Origin: Botrytis cinerea B05.10
Taxonomy: Eukaryota > Ascomycota > Leotiomycetes > Helotiales > Sclerotiniaceae
Assembly: GCF_000143535.2 (NCBI RefSeq)
Contig: NC_037313.1
Span: 751,501-815,500, forward strand
Direction of reading: 5' to 3'
DNA: 64,000 nt
This document shows positions 45,036 through 57,500 of this stretch, one piece after another. A program made the position numbers and the translations under genes. The notes under the pieces were generated by a model. It was not told where the DNA came from. It saw nothing but the letters and a program-made list of their open reading frames with translations, and made no database searches. Position 1 is the first letter of the stretch. Every line of letters starts with the position of its first letter.

Positions 45036-46877
45036 ATGTGGTCCTTGAAGTTCGTCTTGCTCGCATTATTTGCACTCTTCCAATTCTCCACGGCATTTTA
45101 CCCTTTTGTCCCTGAATGGAGGCACAAATCATACAAGTCTCTCCCAGATACATCCAAGAGAGGCGGGGAAAGTCGTGAGAACAATGCTGTTCTCAAGCTT
45201 GTTCAAAAGCTCCCATCTGTAAGTTAAAGATGGTTCGATTTGATTTTGTTTGGCTAACTCATTATTTCAAGGTCAATAAACCTAGAGATGTCCAGATTCG
45301 CGAGCTCACAGATCGACTTATTCGCAAATACAACCCTGGAATGGGACTTAAAGCTACTAAAGTCGAAGAGCGTGAATCCAATCTTGTGAAATATGACGAT
45401 TCATCATCATCAATTCAGTCTGCAGCAACTCCTTCACAGACTAACAGCGCCGGAATCCTGCAGACCGGAACTGATTTCTCATATTTTGCTCAGGTGGAAC
45501 TAGGGAGCAAGAATGATCCTTTGTTGATGTTGCTCGACACAGGAGCTGGAACAAGCTGGGTTATGGGCCCTGATTGTACCTCAAGTGCATGCAAGACTCG
45601 TGCTTCCTTCGGTGCAGCAGACTCTTCGACTTATAAATCGGTCAATATGGATTTGGATATCGCGTACGGATCCGGCCATGTCACTGGAACATATGCTACC
45701 GACACAATCAATTTTGCCGGCATGAGTCTTCCTTTAACTCTAGGAATTGCCAATAAAACTAGTGATCAGTTCAACTCTTTTCCATTCTCCGGCATTCTAG
45801 GGTTATCCCAACAAACTGGTCCGGTTCCCAACTTCTTGCAGACAATTGTTAGCTCGAAGTCTCTCAAGGCCAATGTATTTGGAATGGACTTAAATCGTGC
45901 CTCGGATGGTACAAATACTGGAGAAATTAATTTCGGTGCCCCGGATACTTCACGATATAGTGGCGGTTTAAGTTACACAAGTGTCGCAAAAAACGGCCCA
46001 AATCATTGGGCACTTCCTCTTGATAACGTGGGAGTTGGCGATGCTCAATTTAGTACTACTGGGAGATTGGGCTATCTCGATAGTGGAACATCTTACATCT
46101 TTGGACAACCAACAGATGTGATAGCATTCCATTCACTTGTACCCAATGCTGTTACCACAGACAATAACACATGGACAGTACCTTGTTCTACCACCACATC
46201 TATCTCCTTTACATTCTCTGGAGTTACCTATAATGTTTCATCTGTAGATTGGGTAGGGCCTTCGGTGGATGGGGTGTGTACAAGCAATGTCTATGCTGTG
46301 GCTGTGGTTGACACGAACTCGTGGTTAATTGGCGATACTTTCTTCAAGAACGTGTATGCCTTGTTTGACGTCGATCAAGATCGTGTTGGTAAGTTTATTC
46401 TATGCCTCAATTTCTGCTCATATACTAATAGTTATAGGTTTGGCGCAGAAGAAAGCTGTTACATCCTCGGCAACATCAACGTCTTCTTCTGGTGGGCTTA
46501 CCTCTACTCTTACCCCTACCCCTACTGCACAAACCCCCGTATATAGAACTAGCACTTCCATTGTCGATCCTACCAGCGTCGTTTTTTCTGGCTCTGGATC
46601 CACAATAACCACTTCTGCTACTGAATCCACAGTAACCACTTCTACTTCTGTATCTCTATCTAACACACACTCCGTAGTTTCTGCTGTTCAAACAGGAACC
46701 TTGGATCCTTTGCTCCCGGAAGCATCAGCCTCAGCTAGCGCTCAGTCTTCTGGAACAGCTGTATCGGCGTCATCATCTGCATCTTCTACTTCCACTCAAA
46801 CCTCAAGTGGAAACCAGATTAATGGCCACTTTTCTCTGATGGTTGTCATCATCACTGTAAAAACTCTTCTTTTTTAG
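45036..46877 (+). CDS. secreted pepsin-like aspartic protease with Ser/Thr-rich tail, probably GPI-anchored
   Basis: Three exons (45036-45218, 45272-46388, 46438-46877) give 579 residues. A signal peptide (WSLKFVLLALFALFQFSTA) is followed by a propeptide and the A1 peptidase core: active-site LLDTGAGTSW with Asp near 150, the flap region around AYGSGHVTGTYATDT, and second active site YLDSGTSY with Asp near 331. WLIGDTFFKNVYALFDVD closes the fold. The last exon encodes about 145 Ser/Thr/Ala-rich residues ending in a hydrophobic stretch, typical of yapsin-like cell-surface proteases with a GPI signal; the omega site would be near the GNQINGH segment. Introns have GTAAGT donors, and the third begins in the last strand of the core. 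Substrates are unknown. Confidence 0.92.
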
Positions 46878-48358
46878 TTAAAAAATGATACCCAAGTCTT
46901 TCTAAAAAGATGGACAGATTAAACCAGAACACTTGATTTTAAATTTCCCGCGATGAATTAGACAGCATATTACGGCATAGCATAGCATAGCATAGCACAT
47001 GGAGCCCGGGCCTGCGATTATGGTATGACATTGACTGGATTGAATAATTCAATTTTACATAGAGATTCTAAAATAAACAAGGTTTCTTCTGGGTATGTTG
47101 ATCATGATTAAATCTGTATGATTTAAATTTGCGACTAGAGTGTATACTGTACGTTGATACCTAGGTATATTCTGGATATTGTTTTTCCAATATTCTTATC
47201 AAGAACCGAGTATGTTATATCCTGAGTGGAAAAACATGTGGCTTATTAATAGGAAGATGCTAATTAAAAGTTTACGAATGTGGAAATAAGAACGGAAGGG
47301 ATGGCCTACGTGGTCTGAAGATTACGATCTTACCATCTTTGAAGAAGAGAAACTAATTCAATCCAAAGTGAGAGTGTGGAATCGCACTTGAGATTAAAGG
47401 ATGTTGTAGATGAGGGAGTATTTCTTGTCTTTTTCTTACATTACAACTATTAAGTTAACCTTTGATCGTCTTGAGTGACAGTCTTTGGCTTCTTCTTGTT
47501 TCTTATTTTGACCTTGGTTTTGTCTGTCTGTCTCGCGAGAGTGGGATTTATCTATCGCGATTTCAAGGTCGTGCTGTAGATGGGTAGATACTGTTTGGAT
47601 GGATGAATAATTCTTTGTGTGGATAGATGCTGGGGTATTTGGGTGTTTGGGGAAGATGTAGTATGTACTAGGTATCGGGTTGGATGTGATGGGTGAGTAG
47701 GTTTTACTCTCCTAAGTGTAGGAATCTGAGGAGGTTGTCTTTTTTAATTGCACTGTTATTGCATGTTACATCAAAGTAATCGTCAGGTAGAATTACAACC
47801 CTGCGTGGGTAATTAATCTTCTCAAGACTCACTGGCTCCTCATTTGTGATATGACTCGTTGGGCTAGATGGTTAGGATTGATGTTCATGTCATGGGTATT
47901 CATCAGTATGACACCTTACTGTTATATGGGTTGGTAGGTGTGAGTGTGGGTGTGGGTGTATTTAGCTCGGAGTCTGCACTCATGCTATGTGCCTCTGTTC
48001 TTTTGATACATACATTGATTCTTATTGATGCTGAGGTTGACAACCGGACAGAATAGTTTTTGGAAACAAATTCAGCTTGCGAGAACGTTGGGTTGGCTTG
48101 CTTCGCATCTCTTATATTCCTTCTCTTCTCTCCTCTTGTTTTCTCTACGCTTTATTCCATCTTGCTTTATCTCACTTCTCTGGGCTTTACTTCACTTCGT
48201 TTTGGACTGCATCACGACGTATTGTATCGTATCGGGTTTTGTCACCTCTATTGTAACGTTTATTGTCTTCGAATGGGGAAGAGTTTACTTCGATCCCGCA
48301 AAACTTTCAAATTTAATCACACCTCCTTACATTCAACAGTATTACAGGGTTACGAAAT
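46878..48358. other. intergenic, 1.5 kb
   Basis: An AGCAT repeat lies at 46975-46997. CT-rich sequence at 48100-48200 may be the leader of the next gene. No coding feature is supported. Confidence 0.5.
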
Positions 48359-49543
48359 ATGCCCATGTCGATAAGATCTGCAGCTGCTAGTCGGGCTGGC
48401 GGGAGACCCGCCGCTGTTCACCGTGCAGTCGCGCCTAGCTCACCTGGTTCTGGATCATATCGTTCGTTGAGATCTAGCCCTAGATCGGTGAAATCTAGGT
48501 CTAATATCTTCGAATCAGATGGTTATGATTCGGATGGTTATGATTCGGATGGCTCTGGATCTTACGGTTCTGAATCGATCGACGCTGGCCGCGAAGTTAC
48601 GGAGGATCATTCCTCAGTCAACCCTCATACATCTACTCGGCACCAGTCACATGGTAAGTTTGAGGAGGTACAAGCACATATGCAAGATCTGGAAGAGGAT
48701 ATAGCAGATACACGCCGAGAGTGGGATAACAGAGGAATTGATCCTTCTGATATGCTGTTGAGGATTGCGAATCACAAGCAGAAATTAGCCAAGGTCGCCT
48801 CTTCAGAGGCATGTAGGAATCCTTTCTTGAAGCTAAGTTTTGACGGGGTAGATGGCTCGTTAAAAGAATTGGAAGCCCAGGCAAACGTTCGGAAGACGAG
48901 AGAGCAAGAAGAAATGAAGGTGACGGGGAAATTCGCAGAGAGAAGAGAGAATGAGAGAATAGAGAAGTTTGAAAGGCAACAACGTTTCATGCAAGAACAA
49001 GCTGCGATCAAGAGAAAAACAAAAAATGAGAAGGAGGCGAAGAAGAAGAAAAAGGTTGAAGAGGAAAAGCGGAAAAGGATTATAAAGGAAAATGAGAGAA
49101 AAGAGCAAAAGGCCAAGTTTGCAGCAGCTATGATTGAAAGGAAGAGATCGGAAAAGGAAGAAAAAGATAGGAAGAGAGAGCAGCAAACCACAGAGAGGTG
49201 GAAGGCATATCAAAAAAGGACAAGCAGGGAGAAAGCAGCAATAAATCGAGATTTTGAGCGCAAGGCAACCGAAAAACAAGAAATAACGGCAGAGGAAGAG
49301 GCAGAATACCAAGCAAAGGTCACAGAGGAAGCTAGAAGGTACTCGGCGGAGAAGGCTTATCGAAAAAGGGCGAAAGCGGCACTAGGTAATACGGAAGAAG
49401 AGAGTAGGGATAGAGAGAGAAAATGGTCAGAGGCGTATGCTAGGAAGGCGGTGAGTGATCACGAAAAGAAATTGAGAAAGAAATTGAATAAGTTGGAAGA
49501 CAAGAGAAAGAAGATTGAGAATGATTTGGGATTACGACGATGA
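48359..49543 (+). CDS. highly charged coiled-coil protein, function unknown
   Basis: A single exon of 394 residues. The first 95 residues are Ser/Arg/Gly-rich and include a repeated GYDSD unit (about 55-65). The rest is almost entirely helical and charged (Lys, Glu, Arg), with long runs such as KNEKEAKKKKKVEEEKRKR, so it should form an extended coiled coil or a single alpha-helix. No catalytic motif, signal peptide or membrane segment is visible. The ORF is long for its surroundings, so I believe it is expressed, but it may be lineage-specific. An ATG two codons later is an equally possible start. Confidence 0.55.
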   Translation: MPMSIRSAAASRAGGRPAAVHRAVAPSSPGSGSYRSLRSSPRSVKSRSNIFESDGYDSDGYDSDGSGSYGSESIDAGREVTEDHSSVNPHTSTRHQSHGKFEEVQAHMQDLEEDIADTRREWDNRGIDPSDMLLRIANHKQKLAKVASSEACRNPFLKLSFDGVDGSLKELEAQANVRKTREQEEMKVTGKFAERRENERIEKFERQQRFMQEQAAIKRKTKNEKEAKKKKKVEEEKRKRIIKENERKEQKAKFAAAMIERKRSEKEEKDRKREQQTTERWKAYQKRTSREKAAINRDFERKATEKQEITAEEEAEYQAKVTEEARRYSAEKAYRKRAKAALGNTEEESRDRERKWSEAYARKAVSDHEKKLRKKLNKLEDKRKKIENDLGLRR

Positions 49544-51535
49544 ATGGGAGGGAGATTGGGAAGGGTGGATTGGATCTATGCGATATCTTGGATATTTTTT
49601 AGCATGGATTTGCAGGGTGGGTTTTATTTCTTTTAGGATCAGATTAGAATTTTGAGGGGAGGTTTTTGGGGCATTCATTGGTTTGGTCTATTTTTTTTAT
49701 TTTTTGTGATGGGTTTGGTGATAGTATGAGTATAATGCTCGTGGTGGAGGAATATCAACAGCAAGCGTGATTTTTAGATAAATATAGTTCTTTATTTTCA
49801 TAGAGGTCATCCATCATTGCACTACTCCTGCTTGTTGGTATACATGTGATTTCTTAATGATATATTCACGATACCGGCTCTGAACATCGATGAGGGCGCC
49901 AAAGTATCTTATCTGTAGGATTTGTTCACATGTCATGAAATTCCACAAATTGAGGTTGTATAGTCGAATATTTTGTTGGAAGGGCGGGTTTCTTTATATG
50001 TGACTGTTATGTACGAATTCAGCGACAATGTGTGTGTGTGACCTGGAAACACTTGATGTGACTCAAGTATCTCCAACATGACTCCGTTACAACATCTTAT
50101 GATATTAATAGACTTGAATGATGATAGTGAATGAGTGATAGATGTAGTTATCACTTCGGTTGTGAATAGAAGGAGGGTCTTTTTATTTTCACGTACCTTG
50201 GATATCTAAACTATCAAAGATGTTATAAATTAGACTAATCGAAATTTCTCAGATATAATGACGCATTAGTTTGGGAAGTTTAGCAGGTATATCGTGGCTT
50301 CTTTGTTGTTTGGTATGTGTTGCTTGTAATGGGTCTGGATGGCTTCCTATGCTGAATAGTTAGTAGTTAGCACGTGAGTTTTCTACTTGCAGACTGCATG
50401 TACCTCGATCTGTCTCGTACAATATACGATCCCTGTCTATTCTTTTTCTCGTATGAGTAGAATTCTAGTGGTGTATGAGTAGATTACTTGAGTTGATGTT
50501 TTTACCTGCCCCCAACTTCATTTTGTTTTTGAATGACTCCAACGTTGTATGTCAAGGACCCAAATATACTTCTAGAGAAAATACATAAATCAATACTGCG
50601 AATATTGAATAGTATCTACAGGAACTCTAAGCACAGAGAAACTCTAGCGTTCAATATAAAAACCTCTCTAAAAACTCGAGTGTGCCGCAACTGCGGATTA
50701 TCTTGCAGGGAATGCATAGCTCACCTTTTTCTCTGCGGAATTTCCGAGAAAAGGGCGAAAAATAGAGGCGGATTCGGAATGTGAGGAAGGAGGAGGAGCT
50801 GCTTGGTTTCTCGAATAACATGCATGGACTTTGCCTTCTTTAGGTTTCGAGGTTGAAGTGACGGTGAGAGAATTTGGCTCGCTCGCTTAAGGCACTGAAC
50901 TCTTGATCTTGATCTTTTGCTTAGGATTTTGATTGCAATCATGGCTTTGGAGGTGGGAATCATGCTGTTTTGATCGTTTTGGTTGATCAGAATATGGAGT
51001 TAGACTTGTCAACTTGAAACCTATGATCTTGATGTGACAGCGAGTGCGGAAACTCTCTTCAAATTGGAAAAAATCACAAGTGATCTGAACATTATTTGAT
51101 TTCAGAAAAAGCTCACGACCTGATTACTTGATCTAGAGAAAGTCTTTCAACAAAACCCTCAAGTTTTTGAAGCAATAGTTCAGTAGCTATCCTCAAATCT
51201 AAGTTTCTCCACGTCTCACAAATTCATGCTTCGCGGGCGATATATCATATTCTGGTGTTCACAAGTATGAAGATGGTGGGCAATATTGATATTTCGATGC
51301 TATCTCCTCTATGAGCGAAGATACTAAGTACAATAAGTGAGCTTCACTGCTCATCGAACCCATTGATTCTATGAAGAACTCTTCCTATCCAAAACCGCCC
51401 TCTTAGTTTCCCACGCAACACCCTCAACTCTCAAAACTAAACCCTACCGAATCTCCCACACCGTCTCAAAAATCTTTCAATCTCCAACATCGTCATCCCC
51501 ATCCTCTCGTATTCCTGCCATAGATTCTGTCTCAA
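49544..51535. other. intergenic, 2 kb
   Basis: AT-rich; nothing supported. A plus-strand ORF at 50533-50784 has a Cys-rich patch but no other sign of being a gene. Confidence 0.5.
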
Positions 51536-51820
51536 TTAATTTCTCTCCCCTACATTGACACCGTGTTCCCGTGTCGTATATTCTAAGATTCGATCTCTAT
51601 ATTGGTTGAGAATTGTGTAATGATGTTGGATCAACACCGCGACGCGGCTCAGTTCGTTCGCGTTTTGAGTTTGTTGGGCGCTGCTCCAGAGGGTGCGGAG
51701 TTGTTTGCTGCTGTAGATGTTGGAGTCGCAGGAATTTTGGAAGACAGAGAAAGGTTGGATTGTGCGGGGGAGAGAGGTGGATGGGATGTGGATGGTGGGA
51801 GGGTGGGAAAAGGGGATCAT
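51536..51820 (-). CDS. small hypothetical protein, 94 residues
   Basis: An ORF from the ATG at 51820 to a stop at 51536. Residues 30-85 (KQLRTLWSSAQQTQNANEL then VLIQHHYTILNQYRDRILE) look like a genuine amphipathic helical pair, which the overlapping Gly/Cys-rich plus-strand ORFs do not. I do not recognise a family. No intron is required. It is isolated between long spacers. Confidence 0.35.
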   Translation of the reverse strand: MIPFSHPPTIHIPSTSLPRTIQPFSVFQNSCDSNIYSSKQLRTLWSSAQQTQNANELSRVAVLIQHHYTILNQYRDRILEYTTREHGVNVGERN

Positions 51821-52782
51821 CTTTTTTTTTGTTTTGGTGAAAGTACTTGGATTTAATGGTTGGTTGGGTTATGTGTATCTGGTTAGAGGCTGATATTGCT
51901 GTCGGACTTGGAGGTTCGAGTTAGAGGTGATCGAAGACATGTTTATAAATATATATTATATCTTTAGTGCTTGCAGTTGTATTGTGAATGATTAATACCA
52001 GAAACTATCCCAAGCACTAGATCAACTTTCAGACGGTGAATCAACTACAAGGTATCCGACATTCACAAGTCAAAATTTCTCTGAGTAGGTCAGTATCTCC
52101 CACAATATCAGATATCTTTAGGAAACAATAACCAAACATAACCATCACAGTATCAAACTTCATACTAATGACTCCATCTATGTATATGACCCAAAATTTT
52201 CAATATTCATTTCCCAAAACATCTTTAAAAAACGCCCTTCACCTCCAAAAATCATGACTACACCTCTCAAATACCCTACACCCACGAGCCTCCCACGATT
52301 TCTCCACGCGAGCTACCCCTTTTACCACATGGCAGCCTCGAAATCCCCCCAAATCCCCCATATACCACATGGAAATCTATCTTTTCAACACAATACATCT
52401 CTGACCATCTCTGTATAGATACTATCATGACTTCAAGATATGTGATAGATATAGTAGTCATCGAGGGAAACAGCTGTATCTAGAAGGGCATAAATAGTTT
52501 CTGCTGCCCCTTTGGAGAGACCTTTCTTTTGAAGTATCGATATCAAGCATCTAGATCTACAAGTCCAAACTAAATCCACACCAAACAAAACCTCTCAGTT
52601 CAAATCCCACTTTGACACTTCCTCCAATCTTCTCCTCGAGTACCCAAGCATATAAACCAATCCCAAAATCTCACCGTCAAGCACCCTGAACCTTCAAATC
52701 CCATCCCATCCAAACCTCAGTCTCAACCCCCAACCCTGCACCGAGAACCCCCAATCCCCCGATCCGCACCTGATCCTCCAAA
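51821..52782. other. intergenic, 960 bp
   Basis: No gene seen. The last 150 bp are C-rich on the plus strand, as in fungal promoters or leaders just upstream of the next ORF. Confidence 0.45.
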
Positions 52783-53154
52783 ATGCCAAGTTTCGACAAC
52801 TCCTCCTCCGAGACCTACGACATCCCCTCCCAAACCCCCATCTCCTCGATGAACTACGACGACTGCGCCGCCGAAAAGCTCCGAATCGAGCGTCGCATCG
52901 CCTATCTCCGGCAAGAACAAGCCGCAAACGCCCGATCCGGCATGGAAGGAAGCGACGCCGCAAACAGAGACCTAGACCGAAGAATCACTAGTCTGTACAA
53001 TCGATCCGTCGCGGTGGATAACCACACAAGGGCGATGGATGCGGAGTATTATGCGGTGGTTCCGCAGAATACCGGGTATGGTTCTGTGGGGAGGCAGAGA
53101 TCGTCGCAGTCGCCGCCTGCGCCAAGAGCTCCTAATACTTCGCCTCAGCGTTAA
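52783..53154 (+). CDS. small hypothetical protein, 123 residues, GC-rich codons
   Basis: A single-exon ORF preceded by a C-rich leader with a CAAAATG start context. The middle (about 29-75) is a charged helix (AAEKLRIERRIAYLRQEQA, then DLDRRITSLYNRS), flanked by disordered Ser/Thr/Pro-rich ends. Codon use is clearly richer in C/G than neighbouring genes, which supports coding selection or a different origin. No family recognised. Confidence 0.5.
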   Translation: MPSFDNSSSETYDIPSQTPISSMNYDDCAAEKLRIERRIAYLRQEQAANARSGMEGSDAANRDLDRRITSLYNRSVAVDNHTRAMDAEYYAVVPQNTGYGSVGRQRSSQSPPAPRAPNTSPQR

Positions 53155-54520
53155 GTTTTGAGCTCGTCTCTTCTACTTCTACTGCATCTAACTGTCTCCC
53201 AGACAGCATCGTAGAAGCGCCCATACCACCGATCTTTTCGATTCAATTTTGGATACCACAGTCAGGCTGACTACTCATTTGCGTTGGATTTATTTTCCTC
53301 TCTCTTTCTCATTCTCTTACAACATCTTCTTTTCTCATCTCATTCTTTCCTATTTTTCTCTTGACTATTTTGGATTATTCAAGAACTGGTCATGACGTAG
53401 CGTTGGGCTTATTTTCCTTTTTCTTTCTCTTTCTCCCACAACATCTTCTTTTCTTTTTTTCGCCCCCTTTTCGCTTTCCCCCTCTCTCCTTCTCTCCTCC
53501 TCTCAACTATTTTAGATCAACCAGACTTTTTGAATATTATATACCGTTGAATTTCCTATCTTTTCTTTACCTCTCATTTTCTTCACAAACCCCCTCAGTC
53601 ATAAATTCATACACGCGCGCGTTGTATTTACCTCTTCTTCCCCAGGAAGATGTATACATACATACATACAGATAGATAGATAGATAAATAGACAAATACA
53701 ATAACCCCTCATTTCCCCAAAACTAAAAAAATAAAATCTATCCCACCAACCCTTCTCTTCTCCTCATCTTACTCTTCTCATCAATCTGACCCGAGCCAAC
53801 CTAACCTAACTCGAATTGACCAACCACTAGACATACACATGCAAGAAGCCCCCCCCCCTCAAAAAAACAGAATCCCCACCCCACATTTCCTTCCCCCAAC
53901 AATACGCTCGGTAAAAAAAAGGGGTCAGTCACTACAAATTCCTAAAAATCCACATTTAATATTTCACATCCCACTCATTTCCATCATTCATCATCAGTTA
54001 GACTAGACATTTTCCAGCAATAAATGCACATAACCCCTATTTTCTTTTTGATCCCATTCATAGTATAGCACATATCTAGTACAATAATCAAGCTTCACAC
54101 ACGTGGAACCATTATTCCGACTCAATCTATGATATTATTGCCTTGTATCTTGTATCTGGAAAGTTTATCCCTACTTAAGTCCGGTGTTTCTTTCCCTGAT
54201 ACAAATTCTATACAAGCTAGTAAGAGTCTTCCTCTATACTTTCATGAGTGTAAACCCCGCTCTGGGACAATCCCCATTTCAACCATGCGCTCGAGTTTTT
54301 AACCATAACAATTGGTTAATAACGCAGTCGTTTATTCCTTCCTTTAACTTTCCTTCATTCTTTGTATCGATTTCCTCTCCAAATTCCTTTCCCAAACTCA
54401 AGACGCCTTCCCAAATAGGCAGAATTACAATAGAAAAGATAACCCCAATTTATGCCTATTGTGCGTTGCAATTCTCCTTTTCCCATCGCTCCACATTATA
54501 TTGACAATTATGCAGTGAAA
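53155..54520. other. intergenic, 1.4 kb, convergent
   Basis: CT-rich with two related copies of a CTTATTTTCC/TTTCTCTTTCTC...ACAACATCTTCTTTTCT segment (about 53288-53335 and 53408-53455). CATA and GATA repeats lie at 53649-53685, a C-run at 53850 and an A-run at 53921. No gene. Confidence 0.5.
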
Positions 54521-57500
54521 CTACCCCGAAAGATCCATTGGATCTTTTGAAGCTGCATCCGCTGCAGCCGCAGCAACGGTAGCTCGCTCGGCTCTCTTCC
54601 TCGCTTTGATCTCCTCTTTCCATAGCCTAATCTTCTCCGCCAATTCTGGAAGTGGAATCACATCCTCAATCTTCAACGGGTCACGATTGTATGGATCTCT
54701 TTGATCACCCAACAAGAAAGCACTGATCGTGCCCCTATCTACAATTCCTTTGCTGGTAGGTAGCATAACTGGATCTTCCATGAGATCTGCTGAAATTGGA
54801 TCCAAAAATTCATCGGGTATTTCGCCCAAATCTTGTTCATATTGATCCTCAATTTCTTTGGCAACCTTGAATCGACTTTTGAGACGCTCCCAGGCGTTTA
54901 GATCTTCCGCTGATTTCAGTCCGTAACGTGTCAAAATTCGAGAAGCGCTGTCGAAATTTTCTGGTTTATATGATCGACCATCTCTAGCCACGGCTTCTAC
55001 GAATGGCTCATGAACCCCGAGATTGATGTAGATTTCTACGAAATCGCTTAGGAAAGCTCTTGGCCTGAATTGATACTTTTCCAGGTTCTCAACCTTCAAG
55101 TTGGTTGATTTGCTCCCAGTGATGGTATCAAGTGTATAGTTCAGCATTGCTGCTACACGATTAACAATTTCCTTCATGGTGAAGGAGGAACTCAAGGTAG
55201 AAGAGAATAACTTCATCATAGCGAGAGTCTCATTGGTCAACTGCATGTAGGATTGCGCTTGACCTTCCGCCTCGCGCAATGCAGTTTCTTTCTGTTCTCG
55301 CTCCTCGGGACTCATCGATGGTTGTTCTGCCTCTTTTTTGAGTTCAACTTGAAGTTCATGGATCTTTGGAAACTTTGTAAGGGCTTCATCGAGAACAAAA
55401 GTGGCATCATTCAGTAGAAGGTTAACGAATCGCAAGAAAAAGTCCGTGTTAGTTCTGAGTTATATTAGTACCTTTGAAGATTTTCAGATTACCAAGCTAT
55501 ACATACTTGCTCTCGTGCGACAAGCGCTGCCTATAAACATCGTTCGGCCATACACATTTGATCACTTGAAAGATCTCGTATCGAATATTAAATTTGTCGT
55601 AAAATTGAGTGTGTGCTCCAGTAGATTCACATTCTGAAAACAATTAGTATCATTGGAAATTAGCATTTAAATTTTAAACTCACCAATGTAGAACTTCAAT
55701 AATGCATGAAGCAAGTGGTCATTAGCGAATTTCGATCCCATTAAAACATCACCCAAAACACCTTTAGTGCGATGATATACTGGCCAGGTACCAGCAAAAA
55801 GTAAAGATACGAGCTTTGCTTTCAAGTATGGGTTTTTGATATACTCGGAATTAGTCAGGAAAGTAATGCTGAGTGCAATGATTTCATCGCCAACAGCTGA
55901 TATCATAACATCAGGGATGAATCTAAAACAAATTTAGCCTTTTGCTAGTAGTCAAAGAATGGAGAAACAAACCTAATGATAAAGTTAAAATTGGTAATGA
56001 TATCCTCTAAAACGTATTCTGGAAGATAATCAAAAGCGGCAGGAGGTGTTGATGGTAATGGCAACCTAATTTGTGTCAGTTATCTGTCATAAAAATCTCT
56101 GGAAAATTTATAATCATACTTGATGGTTTGGCTAGGAGTGTAATTAGACTCCGTAGCGATTCTCAAAAGCCAGACAGTCACGTATCTCATGAAGATCAAA
56201 GATTTTGCTTGCATAGGTTTGTCAGACAGAACACCTTCGATGGCCATTCTCTTCGACATCGCATTTTCCAAGACATCATTGACTCTCTTGATTCTTATAT
56301 CAAGTAAGGCAACAGCCCGAGGATCCTGTATTAGATTAGTGACGAACGTGGAGATATCTTGACGTTGGCTGTTTGACTTACCCGTGCCACTTTAACACGT
56401 TCTGCTTCAACGGCAGTCAATTGCTTTTGAATATATTTGATGTCTTTCTCCAGACTCTTATGCGTGGCATTAAGAGCTTCACTACCATAATGATGAGCAG
56501 CCAATGTGAGAAAGAAGACCTCAGAGATGAAATTAGAAGTGCCAGGAACAGTGTCCTCATAATACTTCTCAGAAGCCTTCTCGTCAGCGTTCAACTTGGT
56601 CTCGTCCTTGATATCTACACGAGGCGCACGTCTTAGATAATCAATATCAATCTTCGAAATTTTCGAGAATGTGGTATCCATGAATGGCTCACAAAGACCA
56701 TCTAGAACGACAGTGACATTGTGCATAAAGCCATCAGAAGACACTTCTTTCGGGTCTACCTGAAGTGCTCGACGCTTGTGATTTTGATTCACAATGTAGG
56801 CGAACCAATCCAGGGTTTTGCTTTTTGCGATTGGACTTGCTCGAACAAAGTGGTTGATGATATCAAGTAAATCTTTTTGATGGGTTTGTAAGGTCAATCG
56901 TAACGCATCTTGAGATGTGGCAATGTGTCGCCTATCTATCGTCTTTGGCGCACTGAAGTATTCCCTGGTAACTTCCTGTTGCAGAGGAGATATTCTGAAG
57001 AAAGGGCCTAGCAGTGTGTACTTTTCGATGGTATTTGCTGAGACGGCCATTTGAAACAGTGGGGATTCGGCAATAGCTGTAGTGATTGGGTTGAACTGCG
57101 TAAGTAACTTGAAAGCCTACAAACGATATTAGTTCCAGTTACTGATCTCTCTATTCTACATTTCTTACATGGATGTAGGGCTTGTAAACATCATTCATAG
57201 TCATATTCGACAGTTTACTACTCATGCCTACAAATGCTTTGGTAATCATAGACTTTGCCATATCATCCTCCGCAAAGCGAGCCACAGCTTCTTCGAGAAA
57301 GTCGGGGCAGATGCCTTTGTCCTCACTAGGTTCCAACAAGAAGTAAGGAGTAAGGACATCTGTAGTTAGATTGATCTCTCGTCTGGGAAATGTTAGCTAG
57401 GTATAAATTTCCTCGGTCCAGAAAACAAACTGAAAAATGTCTGGCATTTCGGCAGCAAAGATGCAATTGCTCATACACAAGCGTTTAGCCTCCCTGAGAA

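Noticed and set aside
50533..50784. 83-residue ORF with CXXC-type cysteines
   Set aside because: A single Cys patch in AT-rich spacer without other zinc-ribbon features, too weak to call a gene.
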